Source: an uncultured Acidimicrobiaceae bacterium
GTDB taxonomy: Bacteria; Actinomycetota; Acidimicrobiia; Spongiisociales; UBA5794
Reading direction: 5' to 3'
NCBI GenBank assembly: GCA_947258985.1
Contig: CAMYKI010000005.1
Location: 1,123 to 60,238, forward strand
DNA length: 59,116 bases
In this document: piece by piece, positions 52,694-59,116 of the stretch
How positions within the stretch are numbered: position 1 is the first letter of the stretch
Layout: every line of letters begins with the position of its first letter
Notes under the pieces: model-generated
What the model saw: the letters and a program-made list of their open reading frames with translations, nothing else
The model's database searches: none
What the model was told of the DNA's origin: nothing
Translations under genes and position numbers: made by a program

Positions 52694-53737
52694 ATGGCCG
52701 GGCGAGGCAGGTTGTTGAGAGCAGTTGACCGGTCGGTTGGCGTGTACGGCACGGCTCCGACTTGCTTCTTGTCGGCCCTTGCCAGGGTTCCGGATCTCAC
52801 GTTGACTCAATTCAACGACGCAGTAGCGGATCGGGAGCTCGTGAGGATCCGGGCTATGCGCTATTCGGTCTACACGTTTCCCAAGGACCTACTCCCCATC
52901 GCTGCGGCCGCAACGAGGAACCTGACCCGCAAGATGAATCCGTATCGGAAGCGGCTGGGCGATCGCTACGAGAAGCTGGCGTCGGCGGTGGAAGAAGCCT
53001 TGGCGGATGGACCGCTGGTCGCGTCCGATATCCGGGTTCGCGTCGATCCCGAGGGAGAACTCGGCGATCTTTTCAGCGTGCTGCTCGGCCTAGCGGCCGC
53101 CGAATGCCGGATTGTGCGCACGACCACAACGGGCACCTGGCGGTCAGATCGCTATCTGTATGCGCGTTGGGGTGACTGGCTACCCGGCGTGGCTCCCGAC
53201 ACGATCGACCCCAAAGAAGCCATGCGCTTGCTCATCGAGCGATATGTCGCTGCGTACGGTCCGGTCACTGTCGACGATATTCGCTGGTGGACGGGGTGGA
53301 CCAAGACGGAGACGGTAGAAACTGTTGAGGGGATCGATCTGTCGGAACCCGGACATGCTCTCGAGGATCTTGCAGGCTTGCGGCTACTGCCCGTCTGGGA
53401 CGCCCTGCTCGTTGCGTATCGCGATCGTGATCGGTTCCTCCATCCGAGCCATGCCCCGCTCGTGTACGACCGCTTTGGCAATGCAACGTCGGTGGTGTTG
53501 GACAACGGAGAGGTTGTCGGGCAGTGGGACCTCGGTGGGACCGACGACCCGTTGGAGATCAAGGTGGCTCCATTCGACGACTGGCCGGCTCGACGTTGGA
53601 TTGAGGTCGAAACGGAGGTCGCCCGCATAGCCGGTCTGCTGGGGACGAGTGACTTCGAGGTACGGCCTGTTGAAGAGCCGATCGACCTTCTCGACACCTC
53701 CCGCAACCGGTTCCTCGCTCCGCTTTCCGGCCGCTAG
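52694..53737 (+). CDS. Winged-helix DNA-binding domain protein (AlkZ/HTH_42-like)
   Basis: The product of about 347 residues fits the HTH_42/AlkZ superfamily: three tandem winged-helix units, with ARVPDLTLTQFNDAVADREL in the first and AAYGPVTVDDIRWWTGWTKT in the third, then a beta-rich C-terminal part. AlkZ-like enzymes unhook DNA crosslinks with a QxQ motif, which I cannot find here, so glycosylase activity is doubtful. The ATG at 52694 is used; a frame from 52640 is open as well. It is followed by a palindromic repeat. Confidence 0.7.
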   Translation: MAGRGRLLRAVDRSVGVYGTAPTCFLSALARVPDLTLTQFNDAVADRELVRIRAMRYSVYTFPKDLLPIAAAATRNLTRKMNPYRKRLGDRYEKLASAVEEALADGPLVASDIRVRVDPEGELGDLFSVLLGLAAAECRIVRTTTTGTWRSDRYLYARWGDWLPGVAPDTIDPKEAMRLLIERYVAAYGPVTVDDIRWWTGWTKTETVETVEGIDLSEPGHALEDLAGLRLLPVWDALLVAYRDRDRFLHPSHAPLVYDRFGNATSVVLDNGEVVGQWDLGGTDDPLEIKVAPFDDWPARRWIEVETEVARIAGLLGTSDFEVRPVEEPIDLLDTSRNRFLAPLSGR

Positions 53738-53745
53738 GGCGCCCA

Positions 53746-53802
53746 TCCCGTTCTTGCGTTGATCCTGCCGGGACGCCCGGCACCAGTTACGCAAGAACGG
53801 GA
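53746..53802. repeat. Intergenic palindrome, copy 5 (type B)
   Basis: Arms begin TCCCGTTCTTGCGTTGATCC and end ACGCAAGAACGGGA. The core CCTGCCGGGACGCCCGGCACC pairs except for a few bases. It is close to identical to copy 1 in reverse orientation. It lies between the winged-helix gene and the SDR gene. Confidence 0.85.
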
Positions 53803-53859
53803 ATTTGGGGGGTGTAGCGGCGCAGGTACTCTGAGGTGAGGTCGAACGAAGGAGTAGTT

Positions 53860-54579
53860 GTGAGGGACTTGACCGGTCAAGTAGTCGCGATCACGGGAGC
53901 GTCTGCCGGTATCGGGGCCGCCAGCGCCAAAGCACTGATGGCCCAGGGCGCCAAGGTTGCGCTGGGGGCACGCCGCATCGAACGCCTCGAAGCCACTGTG
54001 GCGGAATCCGGGGGGAATGCCGTTGCCGTTGAGATGGATGTGCGGGATCCCGACGGGTCGCGTCGTCTCGTCGACGCGGCTCTGGCGACGTTCGGCGGGC
54101 TCAATGCCCTCGTCGCCAATGCCGGGATCGGTGCCTACGGCGGGATCATGGATCTGACCGACGAAAAGCTGGCCGAGATGATGGACATCAATGTTGCCGG
54201 CACCGTGTGGCCGATTCGCGCCGCGGTGCCTCACTTCCTGGAGAAGGGTGACGGTGACATCGTCATCGTGTCCTCGGTAGCGGGAATACGGGGTGCCGGC
54301 GACGAGGCGGTGTACGCCGCGACGAAGTTTGCCCAGGTCGGTCTCGCCGGTGGACTCGATCGTGAGTTGCGTGACAAGAACATCCGGGTCGCCACGATCT
54401 GCCCTGGGGGCACCTCGACCGAGTTCGCCATGGGTGCGGGACGCACCCCGGGGATGGCGGGTCTGGCCGACATGATGAAACCGGAGAACATTGCCGACGC
54501 CATCGTCACCGTCCTCCAGCAGCCAAAGAGCATGCGCACGCTCATCTGGTCCATGCGCAGCATCCAAGAACAGGACTAG
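53860..54579 (+). CDS. Short-chain dehydrogenase/reductase (SDR)
   Basis: The 239-residue protein is a classical SDR: cofactor motif TGASAGIGAASAKAL (about 12-26), NAGIGAYG, the catalytic Ser (IVSSVAGI) and YAATKFAQVGL (Tyr and Lys). The basic residue after the second strand (ALGARRIERL) suggests NADPH. The substrate is unknown. The GTG at 53860 is chosen because GAAGGAG lies 5 bases upstream; a GTG at 53836 is also in frame. Confidence 0.9.
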   Translation: MRDLTGQVVAITGASAGIGAASAKALMAQGAKVALGARRIERLEATVAESGGNAVAVEMDVRDPDGSRRLVDAALATFGGLNALVANAGIGAYGGIMDLTDEKLAEMMDINVAGTVWPIRAAVPHFLEKGDGDIVIVSSVAGIRGAGDEAVYAATKFAQVGLAGGLDRELRDKNIRVATICPGGTSTEFAMGAGRTPGMAGLADMMKPENIADAIVTVLQQPKSMRTLIWSMRSIQEQD

Positions 54580-54583
54580 GAGC

Positions 54584-54626
54584 ACCGGCGGCGGCCCACC
54601 GCAAACGCCGCGCACACGCCGCCGGT
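54584..54626 (+). terminator. GC-rich hairpin after the SDR gene
   Basis: ACCGGCGGCG and CGCCGCCGGT form a 10-bp stem with a 23-nt loop that starts a few bases after the SDR stop. It lacks a T tract but is followed at once by palindrome copy 6. Confidence 0.5.
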
Positions 54627-54635
54627 CCTCTTCCC

Positions 54636-54683
54636 GTTCTTGCGTAGATAAGGTCGCATATGCGACCTTATCTACGCAAGAAC
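54636..54683. repeat. Intergenic palindrome, copy 6 (type A, perfect)
   Basis: A perfect 48-bp palindrome with two 24-base arms, starting GTTCTTGCGTAGATAAGGTC. No loop bases are left unpaired in the sequence, so it could form a cruciform or a strong RNA hairpin. It lies between the SDR and AbiEi-like genes. Confidence 0.95.
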
Positions 54684-54706
54684 CGCTGCGATGGATTCGT
54701 GTCATA

Positions 54707-54718
54707 GTGAACGTTCAC
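54707..54718. promoter_or_regulatory. Palindrome GTGAACGTTCAC upstream of the AbiEi-like gene
   Basis: The perfect 12-bp palindrome ends 9 bases before the ATG at 54728. Its place suits an operator, perhaps for autoregulation by the winged-helix domain of the product. Confidence 0.5.
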
Positions 54719-54727
54719 AGTTGAGGC

Positions 54728-55651
54728 ATGAGTACGCAACACCATCGCGAACTGGGCGAAGAAGCGGAGGGCCAGCATGGCCTGTTTACCCGTTCTGCGG
54801 CCAAGGCACTCGGTATTTCCAACACCGCAGTTACGGAACGTGCGTCGGCGGGTAGGTATCGAAGGATCTTGCCCGGCGTCTATGCACTCTCGGGTAGTCC
54901 AGAATCGCTGCGGCAACGGATAGCCGCAGCAGTACTGTCACTCCCGGCCCTCGCGGCCGTGTCGCATCAGACGGCGGCCGAGATGTGGGGTCTAACCGAT
55001 CGCCGTATTCGAACGATCGAGGTTGTCACACCCCGCTGGGATCGCGTTCACCGAGATGACATCGTCGTTCATGAATCCCTTGACCTGATTGCCGACGACG
55101 TGATCGAACTCGACGGTATTCCGGTCACGTCACCGGTTCGGACAGTTGTCGACCTCGGAGCCTCCAATAGGTGGATCGTGGAATTGGCTCTCGAGCAGGG
55201 AATCCGGCGCGATCTCTTTGATCTGACTGAAGTCGAGTCCTTCGTCGCCCGAGTCGCCCGTCGAGGGCGGCGCGGGGTGGGAGTCATCCGTCCCCTGTTG
55301 GAACAGCGTCGGAGGTGGGATTCGGCGACGGACAGCCCTCTCGAAGACCGATTTCGCAAACTGATCGGCGATGCCGGCCTCCCTGCACCGAAGTGCCAGC
55401 ACACCGTGCGGGATCAGAAGGGCCGATTCATCTGCCGGGCTGATTTCGCGTATTTGGACGCGCGTCTGTTGATAGAGCTCGATAGCGAAGCGCACCATCT
55501 CGACCGTTTGACGTTCCGGCGTGACAGATCCAAGCAGAACCAGGCCACCGTCCTCGGTTGGACCTTCCTCAGATACACGTGGTGGGACCTGGAGGAAGAC
55601 CCGCTTCGAGTGGTCGCCGAAGTCCGATCTGCTCTCGGTCCCGATTCCTGA
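54728..55651 (+). CDS. AbiEi-antitoxin-like winged helix fused to a DUF559/Vsr-like nuclease domain
   Basis: The 307-residue protein begins with the AbiEi antitoxin-type winged helix (GLFTRSAAKALGISNTAVTE, about 18-37; RRILPGVYAL) and a mid domain (GIPVTSPVRTVVDLG). The C-terminal 100 residues look like a PD-(D/E)xK nuclease of the DUF559/Vsr group: PLEDRFRKLIGDAGLPAP, RADFAYLDARLLIELD and FRRDRSKQNQATVLGW. No AbiEii toxin gene is next to it, so it is not a standard toxin-antitoxin pair. The gene is bracketed by palindrome copies 6 and 7, the latter beginning right after its stop codon. Confidence 0.8.
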   Translation: MSTQHHRELGEEAEGQHGLFTRSAAKALGISNTAVTERASAGRYRRILPGVYALSGSPESLRQRIAAAVLSLPALAAVSHQTAAEMWGLTDRRIRTIEVVTPRWDRVHRDDIVVHESLDLIADDVIELDGIPVTSPVRTVVDLGASNRWIVELALEQGIRRDLFDLTEVESFVARVARRGRRGVGVIRPLLEQRRRWDSATDSPLEDRFRKLIGDAGLPAPKCQHTVRDQKGRFICRADFAYLDARLLIELDSEAHHLDRLTFRRDRSKQNQATVLGWTFLRYTWWDLEEDPLRVVAEVRSALGPDS

Positions 55652-55699
55652 GTTCTTGCGTAGCTCAGGTCGCAAATACGACCTGAGCTACGCAAGAAC
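55652..55699. repeat. Intergenic palindrome, copy 7 (type A)
   Basis: Two perfect 21-bp arms (start GTTCTTGCGTAGCTCAGGTC) with a 6-nt loop CAAATA. Its first base directly follows the TGA of the AbiEi-like gene. Confidence 0.95.
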
Positions 55700-55704
55700 A
55701 GAAA

Positions 55705-55733
55705 GGTGGGTGGCCCTTTGCGGGCCACCCACC
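55705..55733 (+). terminator. Stem-loop after the AbiEi-like gene
   Basis: GGTGGGTGGCCC and its complement form a perfect 12-bp stem with the 5-nt loop TTTGC. It lies 5 bases after palindrome copy 7, so two hairpins stand in tandem. Confidence 0.75.
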
Positions 55734-55745
55734 AGACATTGCCCC

Positions 55746-55801
55746 CTACCTGCGCCGCCGCTACGTGCGCCGTTTCTACCTGCGGGCCCTACCTGTGGCG
55801 T
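55746..55801. repeat. Short tandem repeat, CTAC(C/G)TG units
   Basis: Four units of 15, 15, 13 and 13 bases begin CTACCTG, CTACGTG, CTACCTG and CTACCTG. They follow the stem-loop and end just before the convergent lipoprotein gene. Confidence 0.5.
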
Positions 55802-55803
55802 CT

Positions 55804-56295
55804 CTAGCTCTTGGACTCGTCGGTTTCGACGTGCCATTCCATGGTGAGGGCGGTTTCGGAGAGGTTGACGGCAACAAGAGTGCTGTCGGGATCCTTCTTG
55901 CCTTCCTCCTCCAACTCGACCGCCATCTCCTCATTCCAGATGTCGACCAGTTCCTGCGGGATGGGGAACTCGTTCCAGACAGCCTCGGTGATATTGACGC
56001 CGAGGTGCCCTTCATCCACAAAGAGATCGACCCGGAATGAGATGTTGTCCACGCCGATGCCGCTGTCTCGCGCCCGCTCCATGTCGACGAGGGCGTAGCC
56101 GTCCTTCATATCGATGGTCAGGTAGTTCACCTGCGGGTCATCGACACCCTTGGCTATCTCGTTCTTGACGCTCTCTTCTGTGAGAACCGACTCGATCTGG
56201 AGCGATCCGTCGTCGTTCCGCTCGACGTCGATGCTGCAAGCTCCGGCCAGCAATGCGAATGCCGCCACGGCCACAAGCATGATGATCCTGTTCAC
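55804..56295 (-). CDS. Small secreted lipoprotein, 163 aa
   Basis: The precursor has a signal peptide and lipobox LLAGAC. The mature part has no linker and begins SIDVERNDDGSLQIESVLTE. The C-terminal half is acidic (IWNEEMAVELEEEGKKDPDS), with alternating strands, but I do not recognise a family. The GTG start follows GGAGGTGG. It is a single gene, divergent from the NarL-type kinase gene. It may monitor the cell surface. Confidence 0.75.
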   Translation of the reverse strand: MNRIIMLVAVAAFALLAGACSIDVERNDDGSLQIESVLTEESVKNEIAKGVDDPQVNYLTIDMKDGYALVDMERARDSGIGVDNISFRVDLFVDEGHLGVNITEAVWNEFPIPQELVDIWNEEMAVELEEEGKKDPDSTLVAVNLSETALTMEWHVETDESKS

Positions 56296-56454
56296 GATCC
56301 ACCTCCGATTTGGGTGATTGCCTTACACCCTCATCAGAACTCACGGCCGGCGGGCCCGGTAGTAACCCTGCTCATTCGAGTGCATGACACCGGTCACATC
56401 GCGATATGACCCAAATCACTAGGGCCTCACGCTGCTGCTGTCGATAATGCCGCC

Positions 56455-57672
56455 ATGAGGAGTACCACCATCGAGCCCGGCCTGATCCGCGTCTTTCGCT
56501 GGTATGTGGCCATCCGCCTGGGGTTGCTCTTCCTCGTCCTCTGGGCGAACCAGCAACCCGACCCGACGAATCCCCGTTTCCCGGAGTCCGGGATATTCCT
56601 ATTCGGGATCCTGGCGCTGATGCTCTTCATCCCCCAGGTTCATCGGGTGCTGGGGGTGACGTTCCTTCCGGTCACGCTTGTCATTGCCAGCGTTGCCCCG
56701 ATCGTCGAGAGCGCCGCCAACATCGAGGGTCGGCTCGCGGCTGGGATGGGTGTGAACGAAGCTCTCGCGGACTTCTGGATGCCGTTCTTTCTTCTCTTCG
56801 TGCCTTTGCTGCTCATCGCCTGGCAGTACCGTTACCGATCGGTGCTCGTCTTCACGATTGGGACGACGCTGCTCGATCTGGCGGCCACCATCCCGCTTGT
56901 TCAGGATCAGAACGCAGATCTCGCGTCGGTAACGGGTCTCATCGTTGCTCGCGGTCTGCTGTTCGCTTTTGTCGGGTTGTTCGTGGTCAAGCTGATGAGA
57001 GCTCAGAAACAGGCGCGCCGCTCCCTCACTACACACTCGGCCACTCTCGAGCACCTGGCGACGAGTCGGGAACGAAATCGGCTGGCTCGCGAACTGCACG
57101 ACACCCTGGCGCACAGTCTTTCCGGCATTGCCGTACAACTGGAGGCTGTCAGATCGATCTGGGACGACGATCCCGACAAAGCCCGGGCCATAGTGGGCAG
57201 GGCTCTCGAAGACGCTCGCAGCGGTCTGGGGGAGGCGAGGCGCGCCATCCATGCCTTGCACGCCTCCTCTTTGGAGGAACTGGGGCTGCGAGCTGCCCTG
57301 GAGCAGCTCGGCGACACCACATCGGAACGTTCCGGGATAGCCGTCGAGGTGACGGTTGGAGACAAGGTTCGGGACCTTCCGCCCGAACTGGAAAACGCCA
57401 TCTACCGGGTTGCCGACGAGGCTCTCACCAACGTGGCCCGTCACTCCGATGCCGAATCGGCCAAGGTCGCCCTTATCCGGCGCGGAGGTCGAATCAGGCT
57501 CGAAGTCCGGGATGATGGGACCGGGTTCGACCGGTCGGCTGAAGTACCGGATGGGCACGTCGGTATTAGGGGGATGAGGGAGCGTGCCGAGATGGTTGCC
57601 GGGAGTCTGGCCATCGCCAGCCAGTCGGGAGAGGGCACTACCGTGACCTTCGAGGTGAATCCGTGGAAGTGA
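56455..57672 (+). CDS. Sensor histidine kinase, NarL type (HisKA_3)
   Basis: The 405-residue protein has about four to six membrane segments (residues 15-180) and little extracellular sequence. The HisKA_3 helix follows with the phosphoacceptor His215 (ERNRLARELHDTLAHSLSG), then a HATPase (IYRVADEALTNVARHSDAES, DDGTGFD, GIRGMRERAEMVAG). It likely senses a membrane state or small lipid-soluble signal. It overlaps the response-regulator gene by 10 bases. Confidence 0.92.
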   Translation: MRSTTIEPGLIRVFRWYVAIRLGLLFLVLWANQQPDPTNPRFPESGIFLFGILALMLFIPQVHRVLGVTFLPVTLVIASVAPIVESAANIEGRLAAGMGVNEALADFWMPFFLLFVPLLLIAWQYRYRSVLVFTIGTTLLDLAATIPLVQDQNADLASVTGLIVARGLLFAFVGLFVVKLMRAQKQARRSLTTHSATLEHLATSRERNRLARELHDTLAHSLSGIAVQLEAVRSIWDDDPDKARAIVGRALEDARSGLGEARRAIHALHASSLEELGLRAALEQLGDTTSERSGIAVEVTVGDKVRDLPPELENAIYRVADEALTNVARHSDAESAKVALIRRGGRIRLEVRDDGTGFDRSAEVPDGHVGIRGMRERAEMVAGSLAIASQSGEGTTVTFEVNPWK

Positions 57673-58307
57673 TCAAGATCCTCATCTGCGACGATCAGGA
57701 AGTCGTGCGCGAGGGGTTGCGCGCCATCCTCGGGAGCGTACCCGCCCTCGAGGTGATCGGCGTTGCCGCCAATGGCGCGGAGGCAGTCGAGGCCGTCGGC
57801 AAACTCGACCCCGACGTTGTCCTCATGGATTTGAACATGCCGATCAAGACCGGTGTTCAGGCAACCCGCGAAATCGCCGCGGGATACCCCGGCATCAAGG
57901 TCCTTGTTCTCACGACGTATGACGCCGAGGAGTGGGTTGCAGATGCCATCAGAGCCGGGGCAGCCGGCTACATGCTCAAGGATGCCCCGCGTGAACAGTT
58001 GGTGGCGGCCATCAAGGGCACCGCAGCCGGGCAGACCTATGTGGACCCGGCGGTCGCTGGTGACCTCTTTGCGATGGTCGCGGCGAGTGAGGTGGCGCCG
58101 GCCTCAACCCTCGGGGATGATCTCAGCGATCGTGAGCTGGATGTGCTCCGGTTGGTCGGGAAGGGTTTGACCAACGCGGAGATTGCCGACCAGTTGTTCT
58201 TGTCCGAGGGAACAGTCCGCAATTATGTCAGTGCGGTGCTGGCCAAGCTCCAGGTTTCCGACCGCACCCAGGCTGCGGTGCTTGCTGTGACACACGGACT
58301 CACATAG
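57663..58307 (+). CDS. LuxR/NarL-family response regulator
   Basis: The 214-residue protein has a receiver (about 1-120; acidic pair ICDDQEV, phosphoacceptor Asp56, Lys in MLKDAPREQL) and a C-terminal LuxR helix-turn-helix (DRELDVLRLVGKGLTNAEIA, then DQLFLSEGTVRNYVSAVLAK). It pairs with the kinase upstream. The GTG start overlaps the kinase stop by 10 bases. Its targets may include the divergent lipoprotein gene, which is an inference from position. Confidence 0.93.
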   Translation: MEVIKILICDDQEVVREGLRAILGSVPALEVIGVAANGAEAVEAVGKLDPDVVLMDLNMPIKTGVQATREIAAGYPGIKVLVLTTYDAEEWVADAIRAGAAGYMLKDAPREQLVAAIKGTAAGQTYVDPAVAGDLFAMVAASEVAPASTLGDDLSDRELDVLRLVGKGLTNAEIADQLFLSEGTVRNYVSAVLAKLQVSDRTQAAVLAVTHGLT

Positions 58308-58325
58308 GCGCAGCCTTCTCACGAA

Positions 58326-58511
58326 CCTCTTAGACGGGTCTTTCTCTTGCCTTACCTCGATCGTCCATATTGGACCTCACAACCAAGTAGCGCATAGAGC
58401 GCCCCACGGATAATTCCCCTTCCCTCCCTCCCCAACGACTCCGAGATGGCAAGCCACTCAGACGTCCTGGTAATCCGTGGGGCGCCTGCGCGTCCTGAGA
58501 AGCCTCTTAGA
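58326..58511. other. Intergenic region with 9-bp direct repeats around a 15-bp inverted repeat
   Basis: CCTCTTAGA occurs at 58326-58334 and 58503-58511 in direct orientation. Between them GCGCCCCACGGATAA (58399-58413) pairs with TAATCCGTGGGGCGC (58471-58485), with one mismatch and a 57-nt interval. No ORF of family character is present. The layout could be a small RNA gene or a miniature mobile element. Confidence 0.45.
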
Positions 58512-58566
58512 GGGTGACGGATCTGGGAGGGCGGCAATCTACGTGTCGCAACGCAGCGTGCTGCGG

Positions 58567-58788
58567 CTAGAGGGCGGCGACGGTGGCTGCCAACTGATCG
58601 CGGGTTAGCGGCGGGCAGTCTCCTGCAATAACCGGGGCGTCACCGGCCGAGGTCGAGCGTCGGCAGGGGGCGGGCGGTTCCCACACAAGGGTCTCGCCGC
58701 ACTCCGGACACCACTCGTACCCCTCGTCGACCAGTTCATTGTGGTGACGAGTTCGTTCCGCAGTGCTCATCCGCTGGTAGTCGGTCAT
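58567..58788 (-). CDS. Small zinc-ribbon-like protein, 73 aa
   Basis: The frame encodes a basic helical head (MTDYQRMSTAERTRHHNELV), then YEWCPECGETLVWEP and a Cys further on (PCRRSTS, GDCPP). CPEC and the later cysteines could form a small zinc ribbon. The ATG at 58788 has only a weak ribosome site. A longer open frame to 59058 overlaps the toroid gene on the other strand and is not family-like. Function is not known. Confidence 0.45.
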   Translation of the reverse strand: MTDYQRMSTAERTRHHNELVDEGYEWCPECGETLVWEPPAPCRRSTSAGDAPVIAGDCPPLTRDQLAATVAAL

Positions 58789-58867
58789 GTCTTCTATGTC
58801 GGCACTCCTCACCACAACTTGAAGTGCCTTACTGCAAGTATGCGAGAGTCCGGGGTACGCTCTGGGG

Positions 58868-59116
58868 ATGGAATCATCACAGGATGCCATCAGCTTCCTG
58901 ATGGGGGGCGATCCCGCCATCCGGTGGCAGACGATGCGTGACCTGCTTGATGCACCGGCGCCCGAATTCGAGGCAGAGTGCAGCCTGGTGGCAAAGACAG
59001 GTTGGGGCAGGCGCTTGCTCGATGTGCAGGATCCGCAAGGCACCTGGGCCGGCCGCATCTACTCTCCAAAGTGGATTTCGACCACCTACACGATGCTTGT
59101 GCTGCGCCATCTTGGT
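58868..59116 (+). CDS. Alpha/alpha-toroid (squalene-cyclase/prenyltransferase-like) protein, N-terminal part
   Basis: The gene runs off the end of the window after 83 codons. It begins MESSQDAISFLMGGDPAIRW and continues with WGRRLLDVQDPQGTWAGRIY and YSPKWISTTYTMLVLRHLG. The QDPxGxW motif is the QW-like repeat of the terpenoid cyclase/prenyltransferase alpha-alpha toroid fold. Many actinobacteria have such proteins of unknown role. No strong ribosome site precedes the ATG (TGGGG at 58863-58867). Confidence 0.6.
   Translation, partial: MESSQDAISFLMGGDPAIRWQTMRDLLDAPAPEFEAECSLVAKTGWGRRLLDVQDPQGTWAGRIYSPKWISTTYTMLVLRHLG

Noticed and set aside
21428-55699. Palindromic repeats considered as a CRISPR array
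   Set aside because: Copies are kilobases apart, differ inside and have no regular spacers or cas genes near.
58399-58485. An 87-base unit with 7-bp terminal pairing that looked like a tRNA acceptor stem (GCGCCCC/GGGGCGC)
   Set aside because: Neither strand has a T at position 8, a TTCRA T-loop or a matching anticodon arm, so it is not a tRNA.

Overview
The window reads as a chromosomal segment of a GC-rich actinobacterium. Several traits suggest a member of the Acidimicrobiia or a related lineage: many GTG and TTG starts, lipoproteins with long Thr/Pro linkers, FCD-type GntR and ROK regulators, and a DtxR-type metalloregulator. This placement is an inference; no rRNA or tRNA gene is present to test it. 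No phage, insertion sequence, CRISPR array or origin was seen. Genes are dense and many neighbours overlap by 1-4 bases.

Region 1 (1-13.6 kb) holds the end of an acyl-CoA dehydrogenase gene and then a histidine-degradation locus. hutH and a GntR regulator lie on the minus strand. Divergent from them is a long plus-strand operon: a His-rich cation diffusion facilitator, a peptide/nickel-type ABC importer (fused double ATPase, binding lipoprotein, two permeases), a cupin, a HExxH metalloprotein and a fused formiminotransferase-cyclodeaminase. hutU and hutI are not in the window. The mix of histidine catabolism, peptide/nickel-class import and metal efflux is the main biological puzzle here.

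Region 2 (13.6-30.3 kb) is a patchwork of small transcription units: lipoproteins, a META protein, a DUF2652-SRPBCC fusion, two metallophosphoesterases, a PLP decarboxylase, an alpha/beta hydrolase, a TlpA-like thioredoxin, acetyltransferases, a VOC-LLM pair, a YceI-MarR pair and a second GntR regulator. It also holds two gene remnants (a flavin monooxygenase and a LuxR regulator).

Region 3 (30.3-38.6 kb) has an unusual two-component pair: a cysteine-free fusion of receiver, glutaredoxin-like and thioredoxin-reductase-like domains, and a soluble histidine kinase with a cyclic-nucleotide-binding domain. A DtxR/MntR-FeoA-FeoB-FeoC-like iron operon follows, with a perfect 16-bp operator palindrome over the regulator's start. 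A phosphatase and a DM13 protein come next.

Region 4 (38.7-50.0 kb) is a sugar locus. On the minus strand a ROK regulator, an ASKHA kinase-like protein, a PIG-L deacetylase and a NagB-II/GlmS-like SIS protein form one overlapping operon. Divergent from it are a sugar ABC importer without its own ATPase, two Gfo/Idh/MocA oxidoreductases, a CBM9-like protein and a ThuA-like protein. Together they suggest uptake and breakdown of an N-acetylated or otherwise modified sugar.

Region 5 (50.0-59.1 kb) contains an SH3 lipoprotein, a winged-helix (AlkZ-like) protein, an SDR, an AbiEi-like/DUF559 nuclease-like protein, a NarL-type two-component system and the start of an alpha/alpha-toroid protein.

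Across the window a family of intergenic palindromes (seven copies, ends TTCTTGCGTA/TACGCAAGAA, two core types) marks operon boundaries. It is the clearest repeated element and the most unexpected non-coding signal.
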